DNA of 64,000 nucleotides from Bowmanella denitrificans (GTDB lineage: Bacteria; Pseudomonadota; Gammaproteobacteria; Enterobacterales; Alteromonadaceae), in assembly GCF_039522935.1 (NCBI RefSeq), contig NZ_BAAAEI010000015.1, forward strand, positions 208,405 to 272,404, read 5' to 3'. The number at the start of each line of letters is the position of its first letter. The first letter of the stretch is position 1. The notes under the pieces are model-generated. The model worked only from the letters and a program-made list of their open reading frames with translations. It searched no databases and was not told where the DNA came from. Shown one piece after another: positions 51,506 to 60,568 of the stretch. Both the position numbers and the translations under genes were made by a program.

Positions 51506-53107
51506 TCAGGGTGCGTAATAGGTTGGCGCCCCAGGTCCTACCGGCATACCCAGCAAAAACACCCAAAGGTAAAACAATACTGTCCAGCCGACAAAAAAGA
51601 TCATGGAATAAGGCAACATGGTAGCAACCAAGGTACCTATTCCCAGATTTCTCTGGTAACGACTGGCCACCGCCAGAATAAGCCCAAAATAACTCATCAT
51701 CGGGGTGATCAGATTAGTTACTGAATCTCCAATGCGATAAGCGGCTTGAATCACCTCCGGGGCAAATCCTACCAACATCAGCATGGGCACAAAGATCGGG
51801 GCGGTCACCGCCCATTGCGCGGACGAGCTGCCAAGCGACAAGTTCACTATCGCACACATCAAAATAAAGAACACAAAGACCTCTGGCCCATCCAACCCCA
51901 TAGCAGTCAACAGCGCTGCGCCTTTCACCGCCAGCACGGTGCCAAGATTGGTCCAGTTGAAAAAGGCTACGAATTGAGAGGCAAAAAACACCAGGACAAT
52001 ATACATCCCTAAGGTACTCATACCTTTGGACATGGCATTTATCACGTCTTTGTCATTTTTCATGCTATCCACAGTTCTACCATAGACAAACCCTGGTATA
52101 GCAAAACCAACAAATATAAACACCACTATGCCATGCAAAAATGGCGACTTAAGAATACCACCGGTTTCAGGGTTGAGCAGAATGCCACCTAACTGGGGGA
52201 CCAGGGTCATGCCAATCACCAAGGATACTGCCAATAACGCCAATCCGGCATTGCGCAATCCACGTTTTTCCTGCGCGGTCAGGGCTTGCAGCTTAGGGGT
52301 CTCAAGGTTCGTTTCTGCATTAGCCTGATTAAACTTGCCCAAACGAGGCTCGACAATTTTTTCGGTAATGACGGCGCCCAGAATGGCAATCATAAACACG
52401 CTGACAAACATAAAGAAGTAATTGGCCTCCGGACCGACGACATAGTCTGGATCGATCATGCTCGCCGCTTCGGTTGTCAGACCTGCCAGCAAGGGATCGA
52501 TGGTGCCCAGAAACAAATTGGCACTGTAGCCGCCGGATACACCAGCAAACGCCGCTGCCAATCCCGCCAGAGGGTGACGGCCTAAAGAATGGAAAATCAT
52601 CGCCGCCATGGGGATCAATACCACATAGCCCAGTTCAGATGCGGTATTGGATAAGATACCGGCAAACACCATGGTAAAAGTTACCAGTCGGGCGGGCGCT
52701 TTTAACACCAGTCCACGCATTGCCGCCGATAACAAGCCCGAATGCTCGGCCACAGCCACACCCAGCAAAGCCACTAATACCGTGCCCAGCGGCGCAAAAC
52801 CGGTAAAGTTGGTCACAAGCCCGGTCACAATGCGCTGTAGACCATCAGCGCTTAACAACGAAATGACTTCAATCATACCGTCCGGCTCGCGGCCTGCAGC
52901 CCCCAGCGGTCTGGGATCAGCAACACTGACATCCAGATAACCAAGTAGACCACTTAACAAAATGATAAACAGCGAAAAACAGGCAAATAACGTGATGGGA
53001 TGGGGCAACAGGTTGCCAAACCACTCAACGGTGGAAAGAAAGCGGTTAAACCAGCCGCTTTGCATCTGCTCTTTATTGGTGGAGCTTTGAGTATTTTCTG
53101 CTAGCAA
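51506..53107 (-). CDS. AbgT-family transporter
   Basis: 533 residues from TTG 53107, preceded by GAGG 7 bases upstream. About twelve transmembrane segments. Family motifs include NLLPHPITLFACFSL near the start, GFAPLGTVLVALLGVAVAEHSGLL and the C-terminal GDSVTNLITPMMSYFGL. AbgT proteins were named for p-aminobenzoyl-glutamate uptake. MtrF and YdaH homologues export antimetabolites such as sulfonamides. Which applies here cannot be decided. The next gene on this strand is hemH. Confidence 0.93.
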   Translation of the reverse strand: MLAENTQSSTNKEQMQSGWFNRFLSTVEWFGNLLPHPITLFACFSLFIILLSGLLGYLDVSVADPRPLGAAGREPDGMIEVISLLSADGLQRIVTGLVTNFTGFAPLGTVLVALLGVAVAEHSGLLSAAMRGLVLKAPARLVTFTMVFAGILSNTASELGYVVLIPMAAMIFHSLGRHPLAGLAAAFAGVSGGYSANLFLGTIDPLLAGLTTEAASMIDPDYVVGPEANYFFMFVSVFMIAILGAVITEKIVEPRLGKFNQANAETNLETPKLQALTAQEKRGLRNAGLALLAVSLVIGMTLVPQLGGILLNPETGGILKSPFLHGIVVFIFVGFAIPGFVYGRTVDSMKNDKDVINAMSKGMSTLGMYIVLVFFASQFVAFFNWTNLGTVLAVKGAALLTAMGLDGPEVFVFFILMCAIVNLSLGSSSAQWAVTAPIFVPMLMLVGFAPEVIQAAYRIGDSVTNLITPMMSYFGLILAVASRYQRNLGIGTLVATMLPYSMIFFVGWTVLFYLWVFLLGMPVGPGAPTYYAP

Positions 53108-53355
53108 AGGATGACCTCGCGGTTTCTGTCTAGAAGGTGAATAAGACCTAGTCTAACAAAAAACCGGATAAAAATAGAATTCAGTGTAAAAGCCTTATTT
53201 TTCCACCACTAGCAGTTAAAAATCAGTTATGTTACCCAAGCTTAAAACATTCACCCAGAACAACTATCTATTTAAAACAAGCCCCACAGAGGTGATACGG
53301 AAGAAATAACCAGACTTGCAGTCAGAAAATCACCAAACCTTTATTTCCATACGTT

Positions 53356-54504
53356 TCATTTATTCTGGCAGTAGCTGAATGCCTCAACGCAGGCCATCAT
53401 CAGATGATACATTGAAGTGGCGGGGGCAGACTGAGCCAATGGCTGATTGTGTTCGTCGAGACGCTCGATATACAGTCCCGGCACAGGGCAGTTGAGATGA
53501 TGCTCAAACAACGCATTGATGGCCTTTGCCGCTGCCAGCTCAGCCCCTGGCCGGCCCATTCTGGCCTCAGCCAAATGCGCCTTAATCAGCTCAGTTACCG
53601 TCCACAGGCGTTTTGAGGCCTTCGTTACCTGTCCAAGATGATTCACTTCGTCAAATAACAGACCATTGCAGTCCTGACCAAACTGTATTCCCCGTTGGTA
53701 TAAAGTGTCGCAGTATGCGCTCACCGGTGCATCACTAAACATCTGATAACGGCGCAGTAACCATACCCATTCCATATGGTGCCCTGGTTCAACAGCCTGC
53801 CCTTGCGCAAAGCTGAGAGGGCTTAAATCCTGGTGAAAATATTCATAAAGCACACCGTGTTGGTGCGAAAAGAACTTAAGCTCAAATAAGCTGAAAATCT
53901 CTGCTGCTCTGGCCAGCCATTTTGCCTCACCGCTGGCTTCGTACCAGGCCAACAGCGCTTCAAACAGATGCATATGCGGGTTCTGCCGACGCGTCCCCCC
54001 CAGGCTGCCTTCCAACCATCCGCCTGTTGTGGTCTTGAATGTGCTGTCCAGCAGTGCCAGCAAACGCTCGGCACGCAGTTTGGCACAAGTATCGCCAAAG
54101 GCTCGAAACTGATAGGACCAGGCCAGTAGAAAAAAAGCACAGTCATAGGTGTCCAGACTGTTGTCCACCACCTGATGGGCCGCATCCAGTTTAAATACAT
54201 AGGCACCGGGGTATTGCGGATGGGTGGCATGGTTATCCAGATAATGCTGTATTGCCGTCACTATCCCCTGCCCCTGGGCACACCAGCCCAGTTCATAAGC
54301 CACCGCATAGGTAAACATTTGTCTGGCCTGCACCCGGGTGCGCCTATCCTGTGCAAACTCGGCCTTGCCTAGTGCATTCATGCATTCGGTACTGGCCCCA
54401 GAGCTGGATTCAATGCCTTGTTGTTGCCACAACGGCAATGCATACGTTTGCATCCAGTGGGCAAACTTTTCCGTTGCTTGTATAAGTGGTGCTGATACTG
54501 TCAT
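53356..54504 (-). CDS. N-acylglucosamine 2-epimerase / mannose isomerase family enzyme
   Basis: 382 residues, cytoplasmic alpha/alpha-barrel. Family features: RVQARQMFTYAVAYELGW, NPHMHLFEALLAWY, EPGHHMEWVWLL with two metal-free catalytic histidines, and KRLWTVTELIKAH. Members interconvert GlcNAc/ManNAc, mannose/fructose or sulfoquinovose derivatives through an enediol. No adjacent sugar-catabolic genes indicate the substrate, and the pattern closely resembles the mannose/YihS-type isomerases. It is divergent from the MATE transporter. Confidence 0.88.
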   Translation of the reverse strand: MTVSAPLIQATEKFAHWMQTYALPLWQQQGIESSSGASTECMNALGKAEFAQDRRTRVQARQMFTYAVAYELGWCAQGQGIVTAIQHYLDNHATHPQYPGAYVFKLDAAHQVVDNSLDTYDCAFFLLAWSYQFRAFGDTCAKLRAERLLALLDSTFKTTTGGWLEGSLGGTRRQNPHMHLFEALLAWYEASGEAKWLARAAEIFSLFELKFFSHQHGVLYEYFHQDLSPLSFAQGQAVEPGHHMEWVWLLRRYQMFSDAPVSAYCDTLYQRGIQFGQDCNGLLFDEVNHLGQVTKASKRLWTVTELIKAHLAEARMGRPGAELAAAKAINALFEHHLNCPVPGLYIERLDEHNQPLAQSAPATSMYHLMMACVEAFSYCQNK

Positions 54505-54583
54505 GGCTTAATACATCCGGCATTGGCAATGGGCAGATAATATTGAACAACTGCCAGGTTGCAACCGCTTTTGGAAGCGAACA

Positions 54584-55951
54584 TTGAACACCAGAGCACA
54601 ACAACAGGGGTTATGGGGCTTAAGCAAGCCACTCTTACTGGAGCAGACATTGCAGTTTTGCGTGCCCCTTATGGACACTTTATTCCTGGCTATTATCAGC
54701 GATGCCGCCGCGTCTGCAGCAGGGGCGCTGGCGCCGGTGCTGTTCTTATGTGGCAATATTATCTGGGTGACGGTATTTGCCGGCGCCAGTATTGCCAATC
54801 AGCGCCTGGGCGCAGGCAAGCTGGATAAAGCTAAAGCGACAATCTGGATTTATGCCTTCTGGTCAGTGCAGTTGGGTATTTTGATTGCCCTGTTACTGTA
54901 TTTCAGTGCCCCTTGGATTACCTCGATAATGGGGCTAAGTGGCGATATCGGCCTGAATGCCAGAGAATACTTACAGGTGGCCTTTGCCCTGATTGTCATC
55001 TGGGCAGTTAAAGGTGTCTGTCATTCCATTCTCAATATGCATGGCCTGCCAGGCTGGAATCTGCTCGCCAATCTGGTGTACTTTGTGGCCAACCTGGCCG
55101 GTAACGCCATTGTGGTCTTCCAGTTATTTGGTATAGCCGATTACGGAATAAGTGGCGTGGCCTGGGCCAGTGTCATTGCATCCAGCCTGGGCGTGTTAGT
55201 CAGTGTAGCGGCCATTACTGTTAATGTGCCTCTAAGGGTCAGCATCCTGCAGCTCAAACAGAATGTCGCCAATGTCAGTCAGAACCTGGTGCGTATTGCC
55301 GCTCCCAGTGCCATTGAGCCCTTATCTTTTGATATCAATATGGTGGTGCTTAACAGTATGGCAGCCAAACTGGGGGCACTGGCACTGGCTGCCAAGGTTT
55401 ATACGTTCAATACCTTTATGCTTGGCCTGATAATCTCGGTGGCCCTGACCACCGCCACACAAATTCTGGTTACGCAGAAAGTCGGTGCAGGTGAACTGGA
55501 CCAAGCCGATCAACAATTACGCCGCAGCCTGCGTATTGCCTTATGGGGAACCGGGTTAACCGCCGCTTTACTGGTGACTTTGCACCATCCCATTATGCGT
55601 CTTTACACCCAGGATGAGCTGCTGCTGGCCGGAGCATTCTGGTGGTTTCTGCTGGCAGCGTTATCTGAGCCCGGGCGTACGGTTAATATTATGACCGGCC
55701 TGAACTTGCGGGCGACCGGCGACGGTTGGTATATCTCGGCGGTGGGGTTGCTGTTTACCTGGTTGGTGGCACTGCCGCTGGCCTATCTGCTGGCTTTTGT
55801 GATGGATTTGGGCCTGATTGGCCTGTTGATCTCTGCCGTGGTGGACGAATCGGGTCGCGCAGTTCTGTTTTACCGCCGCTGGCGCCAGCAACACTGGCAT
55901 CATTCCCATGTACACGCCAGAGAAACCCGAATACAAGGTAAGCAGAATTAA
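54584..55951 (+). CDS. MATE-family efflux transporter
   Basis: 455 residues from TTG 54584 with GGAAG upstream. Twelve transmembrane helices in two similar halves. MATE hallmarks: PLLLEQTLQFCVPLMDTLFLA at the start, AGASIANQRLGAGKLDKAK in the first half and QILVTQKVGAGELDQADQ in the second. MATE proteins expel drugs or metabolites using a sodium or proton gradient. Substrate unknown. Convergent with rsmI. Confidence 0.92.
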   Translation: MNTRAQQQGLWGLSKPLLLEQTLQFCVPLMDTLFLAIISDAAASAAGALAPVLFLCGNIIWVTVFAGASIANQRLGAGKLDKAKATIWIYAFWSVQLGILIALLLYFSAPWITSIMGLSGDIGLNAREYLQVAFALIVIWAVKGVCHSILNMHGLPGWNLLANLVYFVANLAGNAIVVFQLFGIADYGISGVAWASVIASSLGVLVSVAAITVNVPLRVSILQLKQNVANVSQNLVRIAAPSAIEPLSFDINMVVLNSMAAKLGALALAAKVYTFNTFMLGLIISVALTTATQILVTQKVGAGELDQADQQLRRSLRIALWGTGLTAALLVTLHHPIMRLYTQDELLLAGAFWWFLLAALSEPGRTVNIMTGLNLRATGDGWYISAVGLLFTWLVALPLAYLLAFVMDLGLIGLLISAVVDESGRAVLFYRRWRQQHWHHSHVHARETRIQGKQN

Positions 55952-55993
55952 AAGCCAACGCTATTGAGCCCATGTTTGATGTTCAACTTAGGG

Positions 55994-56845
55994 CTAATCA
56001 GCAAACGACAAACCCAGTTGATACAACTCGTTTTTCTTAAGCTGATAGTGACTGGCGGTCAAAGCTGCGGCTTTTTTTAATGGCAGCTCGGCCATAAGTA
56101 ATTTCAGCAATGCGATGGCCTCTGCCGGTATTTCACTGTTGTTGTCAGAGGCAGGAGCGATCATCAGCACAAATTCACCTTTCTGATGTACGGGATCTTC
56201 ACGGAGCCAGCTCAGCACATCTTCACTGCGCCCGCCATAAAAGGTTTCGAAAGTTTTGGTCAATTCCTTGGCCAGCACTACCTGACGCTCCGCACCGAGT
56301 TCATCCACCAACATGGCCAGGGTTTCTTCTATTCTGCGTGGCGCTTCATAAAAAACCGTGGTCGCCCTGGCATCTGCCAGATTGGCCAAGCTCGTCCTGC
56401 GCGCAACCTGCTTAACCGGCAAAAAACCTTCAAAGCTAAAGCGGTCGGTGGGCAAACCTGCTGCACACAAGGCCGCAATGGCTGCGCAAGGTCCTGGCAG
56501 TGGCACCACTTTAAAGCCGGCACTGCGGCACAAACTAACCAGTGCATAACCAGGATCGCTGATCAGCGGTGTGCCTGCATCACTGATTAATGCTAGGCTC
56601 TGTCCCTGTTGCAGACGTTCTAAAAGTTGCTCAGCACGCTGTTTTTCATTGTGATCATGCAGCGACAACAATCGGGTTTGAATCTGATAGTGGTTCAGCA
56701 AAGTACGACTATGGCGGGTATCTTCTGCAGCAATCAGGTCCACTTCCCCCAGCACCCTTAAAGCACGCTGACTAATATCCTCCAAATTACCAATGGGGGT
56801 CGCGACAATATAAAGACAGCCGCTGTGCATGGATGATTGTTGCAT
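55994..56845 (-). CDS. rsmI: 16S rRNA (cytidine(1402)-2'-O)-methyltransferase
   Basis: 283 residues, a TP-methylase-fold enzyme with GCLYIVATPIGNLEDISQRAL, the ISDAGTPLISDPGY loop, PLPGPCAAIAALCAAGLPTDRFSFEGFLP and FYEAPRRIEETL. It uses SAM to 2'-O-methylate C1402 at the ribosomal decoding centre. The divergent neighbour lpoA is the usual gammaproteobacterial arrangement. The start may be 56845 or 56830. It shares the fold, but not the sequence, of the borosin methyltransferase at 26675. Confidence 0.97.
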   Translation of the reverse strand: MQQSSMHSGCLYIVATPIGNLEDISQRALRVLGEVDLIAAEDTRHSRTLLNHYQIQTRLLSLHDHNEKQRAEQLLERLQQGQSLALISDAGTPLISDPGYALVSLCRSAGFKVVPLPGPCAAIAALCAAGLPTDRFSFEGFLPVKQVARRTSLANLADARATTVFYEAPRRIEETLAMLVDELGAERQVVLAKELTKTFETFYGGRSEDVLSWLREDPVHQKGEFVLMIAPASDNNSEIPAEAIALLKLLMAELPLKKAAALTASHYQLKKNELYQLGLSFAD

Positions 56846-56956
56846 AGTTCGCTCATTAAAGTTTGAATCGCGCTATTCTACCTTGCATACATGTGAATTG
56901 CCGCAAAGCTGAGGTAGAATTGCCGGGAAACGCCAACCCCAAGCGCAGGAATGCTG

Positions 56957-58744
56957 ATGTCCAGGATGAGAACCCTCATATATGCTATTGCTGTCATCGC
57001 CTTGAGCGCCTGCAGTTCAGCGCCCAAAGTGAGCCGCACTGACTCCACCAGCATCCGTCCGCAGCCGCAACAGGCGCCAATAATCTTAAATGCGCAGCAA
57101 TATCTGCAACAAGCAAGACTCTCTGTCGGCGATAAACAGAAGAGCCTGCTGCTGAATGCTGCCCAGGCGTTCAGACAGGAACAGGACTGCACCAGTGCGC
57201 TTAAAGTGCTCAAGCCTTTGCTGCCTGCCCTGCAGGAGCAGGGCCTGCTGGATCAAGGCCACTTTTTACAAGCCCGTTGCTTAACCGACTTAGGGCATTG
57301 GTCACTGGCCAGGTCCAGTCTTCAGCAGGTTAGCCAAAATCTGCATATACTCCCCAAACGACTTGAGCTGGCGGCAGAGCTGGCTGAGCATTTGGGTGAG
57401 CATTATGCAGCCGCCGGGCACCTGGCTGATTTGGCTAGTCTGCAACCGGATCGACAACAGGCATTGAACAAAACTATCTGGAAATTCATTCAGCAAACAC
57501 CGGATGATGTGCTTCGAACCAGCGCTTCCAGGCAAACAGCCTTGCATCCCTGGGTGCAACTGGCAGGTATCAGCAGAACGCAAAGCGGGGAAAGCCTGGC
57601 CACACAATTAATGGACTGGCAAAACCGTTATGGCCTGGAACTGCCGGAAGAGTTGCATCCATTGTTAGCACTGTCAACGGGTTTGCCAAAGCGCATCGGT
57701 ATCATTCTGCCCTTGTCTGGCCGCCTGGCCAATCAAGGCGAGGCACTAAAGGATGGCATATTGGCAGCCTATTTTACCGGGGCACAAAGTGCCCGGCCGG
57801 AATTGCACTTTATTGATTCGCTGACATTGGACAATCAGAGCCTTGCCACACTGGATTTGCAGTATGATTTTATAGTTGGCCCTCTGCTCAAAGAAAATCT
57901 GGATGCGTTCCTGCCGCAACTGCCAGCACAACTGCCGATATTGGCTTTAAATCGTCTGGATCAACCGTCAAGCCAGCAAAATCGCTATTTTTATTCCCTG
58001 GCACCAGAAGACGAAGCAGAGCAACTAGCCAGTATCCTTGCCCAGAAAGGCTATAAAACACCCTTAGTGGTAAACGCAGACCGCCCTGTATTCGAGCGCA
58101 TGACCAGCAGCTTTACGACCAAGTGGCAGGCTCTGAATCAACCCGAACCCAGACAAGTCAGTTTTACCGACAATAAATCCATGCGCGCTGCAATGGAGAG
58201 CTTGCTGGATGTCAATCACAGTAAACAACGTATCGGCACAGTAGAAAAATTAGTTAAACAGGAAGTGCACGCCTTCGCCCGCAACCGTAGGGACGTCGAC
58301 GTCATTGTGGTATTTGCCAGCGCAGCACAGACTGAATTACTGAATCCTATTATTGAATCCAGTATCAGCCCTTTTGCGCAAATGGTGCCGGTATATGCTT
58401 CCTCGCGCAGCTTTAGCCAGGAACTGGGCAGTAACAGCTTACGTGACCTGCGGCATCTGACATTTGTTGATATGCCCTGGATGTTAAGCGATGAAAACAA
58501 TCAACTGAGAGAACTCAGCCGACAACTTTGGCCTCAGCGTAATGATGGCCAGAGCAGACTGTTCGCAATGGGATATGACGCTTATAACTTGTTACCGAAT
58601 CTGGCGCAGATGGCCAGCGTGCCACATATGACCAGGTCAGGGCTGACGGGAAGCCTCAGCATGGACGAATTTAACCAACTTCGCCGCAGCCTGCCGTTGG
58701 GACGAGTGGAGCAGGAGAAGGTTATCCGCCTTGCAATGGATTAA
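56957..58744 (+). CDS. lpoA: Outer-membrane lipoprotein activator of PBP1A
   Basis: 595 residues from ATG 56957, 6 bases after AGGA. Lipoprotein signal with lipobox LSAC (Cys19). An N-terminal TPR-like helical domain (about 30-230) is followed by a C-terminal periplasmic-binding-like (LppC) domain (KRIGIILPLSGRLANQGEALKDGILAAYF, YDFIVGPLL, VYASSRSFSQ). LpoA reaches through the peptidoglycan from the outer membrane to stimulate PBP1A. The gene order rsmI / lpoA-yraN-diaA-dolP is classical. Confidence 0.96.
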   Translation: MSRMRTLIYAIAVIALSACSSAPKVSRTDSTSIRPQPQQAPIILNAQQYLQQARLSVGDKQKSLLLNAAQAFRQEQDCTSALKVLKPLLPALQEQGLLDQGHFLQARCLTDLGHWSLARSSLQQVSQNLHILPKRLELAAELAEHLGEHYAAAGHLADLASLQPDRQQALNKTIWKFIQQTPDDVLRTSASRQTALHPWVQLAGISRTQSGESLATQLMDWQNRYGLELPEELHPLLALSTGLPKRIGIILPLSGRLANQGEALKDGILAAYFTGAQSARPELHFIDSLTLDNQSLATLDLQYDFIVGPLLKENLDAFLPQLPAQLPILALNRLDQPSSQQNRYFYSLAPEDEAEQLASILAQKGYKTPLVVNADRPVFERMTSSFTTKWQALNQPEPRQVSFTDNKSMRAAMESLLDVNHSKQRIGTVEKLVKQEVHAFARNRRDVDVIVVFASAAQTELLNPIIESSISPFAQMVPVYASSRSFSQELGSNSLRDLRHLTFVDMPWMLSDENNQLRELSRQLWPQRNDGQSRLFAMGYDAYNLLPNLAQMASVPHMTRSGLTGSLSMDEFNQLRRSLPLGRVEQEKVIRLAMD

Positions 58745-59090
58745 GCAAAGACTTTCCGGGCTGCGTGGTCAGGCCGCCGAACAAAAGGCCTGCCGCTATC
58801 TGACGGCGCAAGGTCTGGCGTTAGTGCAAACCAACTATCGCTGCAAATCGGGTGAGATTGATCTGATCATGCGTGACCAGCAAGAATGGGTGTTTGTTGA
58901 AGTGAAATTTCGTTCAAGTTCGTCGCACGGCAATGCCAGTGAATATTTTGACCAACGCAAAAGAAACAAATTCGAATCCGCCCTGCAACATTATATGCAA
59001 GCTAACAGACTCAACCCCGCCATCGTGCCGCACCGCATCGATCTGGTCGCCATTGACGGGCAGCAAATCCAATGGATTAAGTACCTATGA
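58731..59090 (+). CDS. yraN: YraN/UPF0102 endonuclease-like protein
   Basis: 119 residues from a TTG start that overlaps lpoA by 14 bases. A restriction-endonuclease-like fold is indicated by GEIDLIMRD and VFVEVKFRSS, the usual Glu/Asp and ExK catalytic positions. No activity is established for YraN. The operon position between lpoA and diaA is conserved. ATGA overlap with diaA. Confidence 0.93.
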   Translation: MQWIKQRLSGLRGQAAEQKACRYLTAQGLALVQTNYRCKSGEIDLIMRDQQEWVFVEVKFRSSSSHGNASEYFDQRKRNKFESALQHYMQANRLNPAIVPHRIDLVAIDGQQIQWIKYL

Positions 59091-59680
59091 TTGAAAGTAT
59101 TAAAGCCAACTTCACTGAAAGCATTCAAACTAAAATTGCCGCCATCGAAATGCTCCCTGACGTGATTGAACGGGCCACCTACATGATGGTACAGGCATTA
59201 ATTGCCGGCAATAAGATCCTATGCTGCGGCAATGGTGGCTCGGCCGGTGACGCCCAGCATTTTGCTTCACAACTGCTAAATCGTTACGACAGAGACAGAC
59301 CCAGCCTGCCGGCGCTTGCCCTGACCTGTGACAGCGCCACCATCACTTCGGTGGCCAACGACTATAGCTACGATGAAATCTTTTCCAAACAAGTGCGGGC
59401 ACTGGGGCAAAGTGGTGATATTTTACTGGCCATCTCCACCAGTGGTAATTCGCGCAATGTCATTATGGCAATGGAAGCGGCACTGAATCGTGATATGACC
59501 ATTATCGCCCTCACCGGTAAAGACGGTGGCGAGATGGCTGGCTTGCTGGGCCCCAATGATGTAGAAATCCGGGTACCATCAAATAAAACACCGCGCATTC
59601 AGGAAGTGCATTTATTGGTGATTCATTCCCTGTGTTGCGCCATTGACGACTGTTTGTTTCCAGATCATAGCGGAGAATAA
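59087..59680 (+). CDS. diaA: DnaA initiator-associating SIS-domain protein
   Basis: 197 residues. The SIS domain has CCGNGGSAGDAQHFASQLLNR and the binding loop LLAISTSGNSRNV. DiaA tetramers bind DnaA and promote replication initiation at oriC. The protein also resembles the phosphoheptose isomerase GmhA, but the yraN/dolP neighbours point to DiaA. The start overlaps the yraN stop (ATGA). Confidence 0.93.
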   Translation: MIESIKANFTESIQTKIAAIEMLPDVIERATYMMVQALIAGNKILCCGNGGSAGDAQHFASQLLNRYDRDRPSLPALALTCDSATITSVANDYSYDEIFSKQVRALGQSGDILLAISTSGNSRNVIMAMEAALNRDMTIIALTGKDGGEMAGLLGPNDVEIRVPSNKTPRIQEVHLLVIHSLCCAIDDCLFPDHSGE

Positions 59681-59683
59681 ACC

Positions 59684-60268
59684 ATGACTAAGCGCTTCTC
59701 TTCCTCCATGTTGTTACTGGGTCTTGTGTTAGGCGCCAGTCAGTTATCGGGCTGTGCGGCTGTTATTGTCGGCGCAGGCGTAGGCGCTGCTTCGGTGGCC
59801 CATGACAGGCGCACTGTCGGCACTCAGTTGGACGATGCCACCCTGGAGTCACGTATCAGCAGCAAGCTCAGCAGCCACCAACAGATAAAAGAACTGGCGC
59901 ATATCAATGTGCAAGTCTTTAATGGTGTGACCCTGCTGGTCGGTCAGGTGCCAGACGAGCAATTAAAGCGTGAAGCACAGCAATTGGCTGAAAGCCTGCC
60001 ACATGTAAACCGCCTGCACAACCAACTCCGCTTAGGTCCACCCACCCCGGCGTCCGTGCGTACTCACGACGTTTGGCTGGCGACCAAAGTGAAATCCAAT
60101 CTACTGGCTGACAAACGGGTCGACGGCTTACACATTAATGTGGTGGTAGAAGATTCAGAAGTCTTCCTGATGGGACTGGTAAGCAATCAAGAAGCTAACA
60201 TCGCCGTGGATATCGTCAGAAACATTGATGGTGTTGTGAAAGTTATAAAAGCGTTTGAATACTTATAA
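59684..60268 (+). CDS. dolP: Outer-membrane BON-domain lipoprotein
   Basis: 194 residues. Lipoprotein signal with lipobox LSGC (Cys24), then two BON domains (about 50-115 and 130-194; LESRISSKLSSHQQIKELAHINVQVFNGVTLLVGQ and VDGLHINVVVEDSEVFLMGLV). DolP (YraP) lies on the inside of the outer membrane and helps keep envelope integrity at division sites. It is the last gene of the operon, 3 bases after diaA. Confidence 0.95.
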   Translation: MTKRFSSSMLLLGLVLGASQLSGCAAVIVGAGVGAASVAHDRRTVGTQLDDATLESRISSKLSSHQQIKELAHINVQVFNGVTLLVGQVPDEQLKREAQQLAESLPHVNRLHNQLRLGPPTPASVRTHDVWLATKVKSNLLADKRVDGLHINVVVEDSEVFLMGLVSNQEANIAVDIVRNIDGVVKVIKAFEYL

Positions 60269-60568
60269 AGAAATTTATCTGCCAATGTAAAAAAATATTT
60301 CCACCTCTTGGCACTTACCCATAAGTGCCACATTTCTCTATCGCATTTTTTGCAACATTTCATATACATACCGCCACTTTGTGACAACTTTAGGCATTCA
60401 TCGCAACATATGACACAAATTGTTGCAATTACTATCTTCCCGTAATAAAACTTTAATTATGCGACCTGCTTGTTTAACTAATAAGTCATGGCGCTGACAA
60501 CACTCTAAATATAAAAGTCTGAACCGGATTTTACGGATTCTGAGATTCAGATATAAAAGGGAAACAAC
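60269..60568. other. Intergenic region with terminator-like inverted repeat and TonB-receptor promoter
   Basis: 300 bases without a gene. A 9-bp perfect stem lies at 60309-60330. The rest is AT-rich, as expected for the promoter of the next receptor. TTGTTGCAATTACTATC and TAATAAAAC at about 60420-60450 are suggestive, but no pair of hexamers can be set with confidence. No Fur box was found. Confidence 0.5.
60309..60330. terminator. Inverted repeat downstream of dolP, possible weak terminator
   Basis: TGGCACTTA, the four-base loop CCCA, then TAAGTGCCA: a perfect 9-bp stem 41 bases after the dolP stop. It is followed by CATTTCTC rather than a continuous T run, so a rho-independent role is uncertain. 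Confidence 0.45.

Noticed and set aside
55994..56845. Second TP-methylase-fold gene as another borosin enzyme
   Set aside because: It has all RsmI motifs and the conserved rsmI/lpoA gene order, with no peptide gene next to it.
59087..59680. GmhA phosphoheptose isomerase
   Set aside because: The SIS fold is shared, but the lpoA-yraN-diaA-dolP order identifies DiaA.
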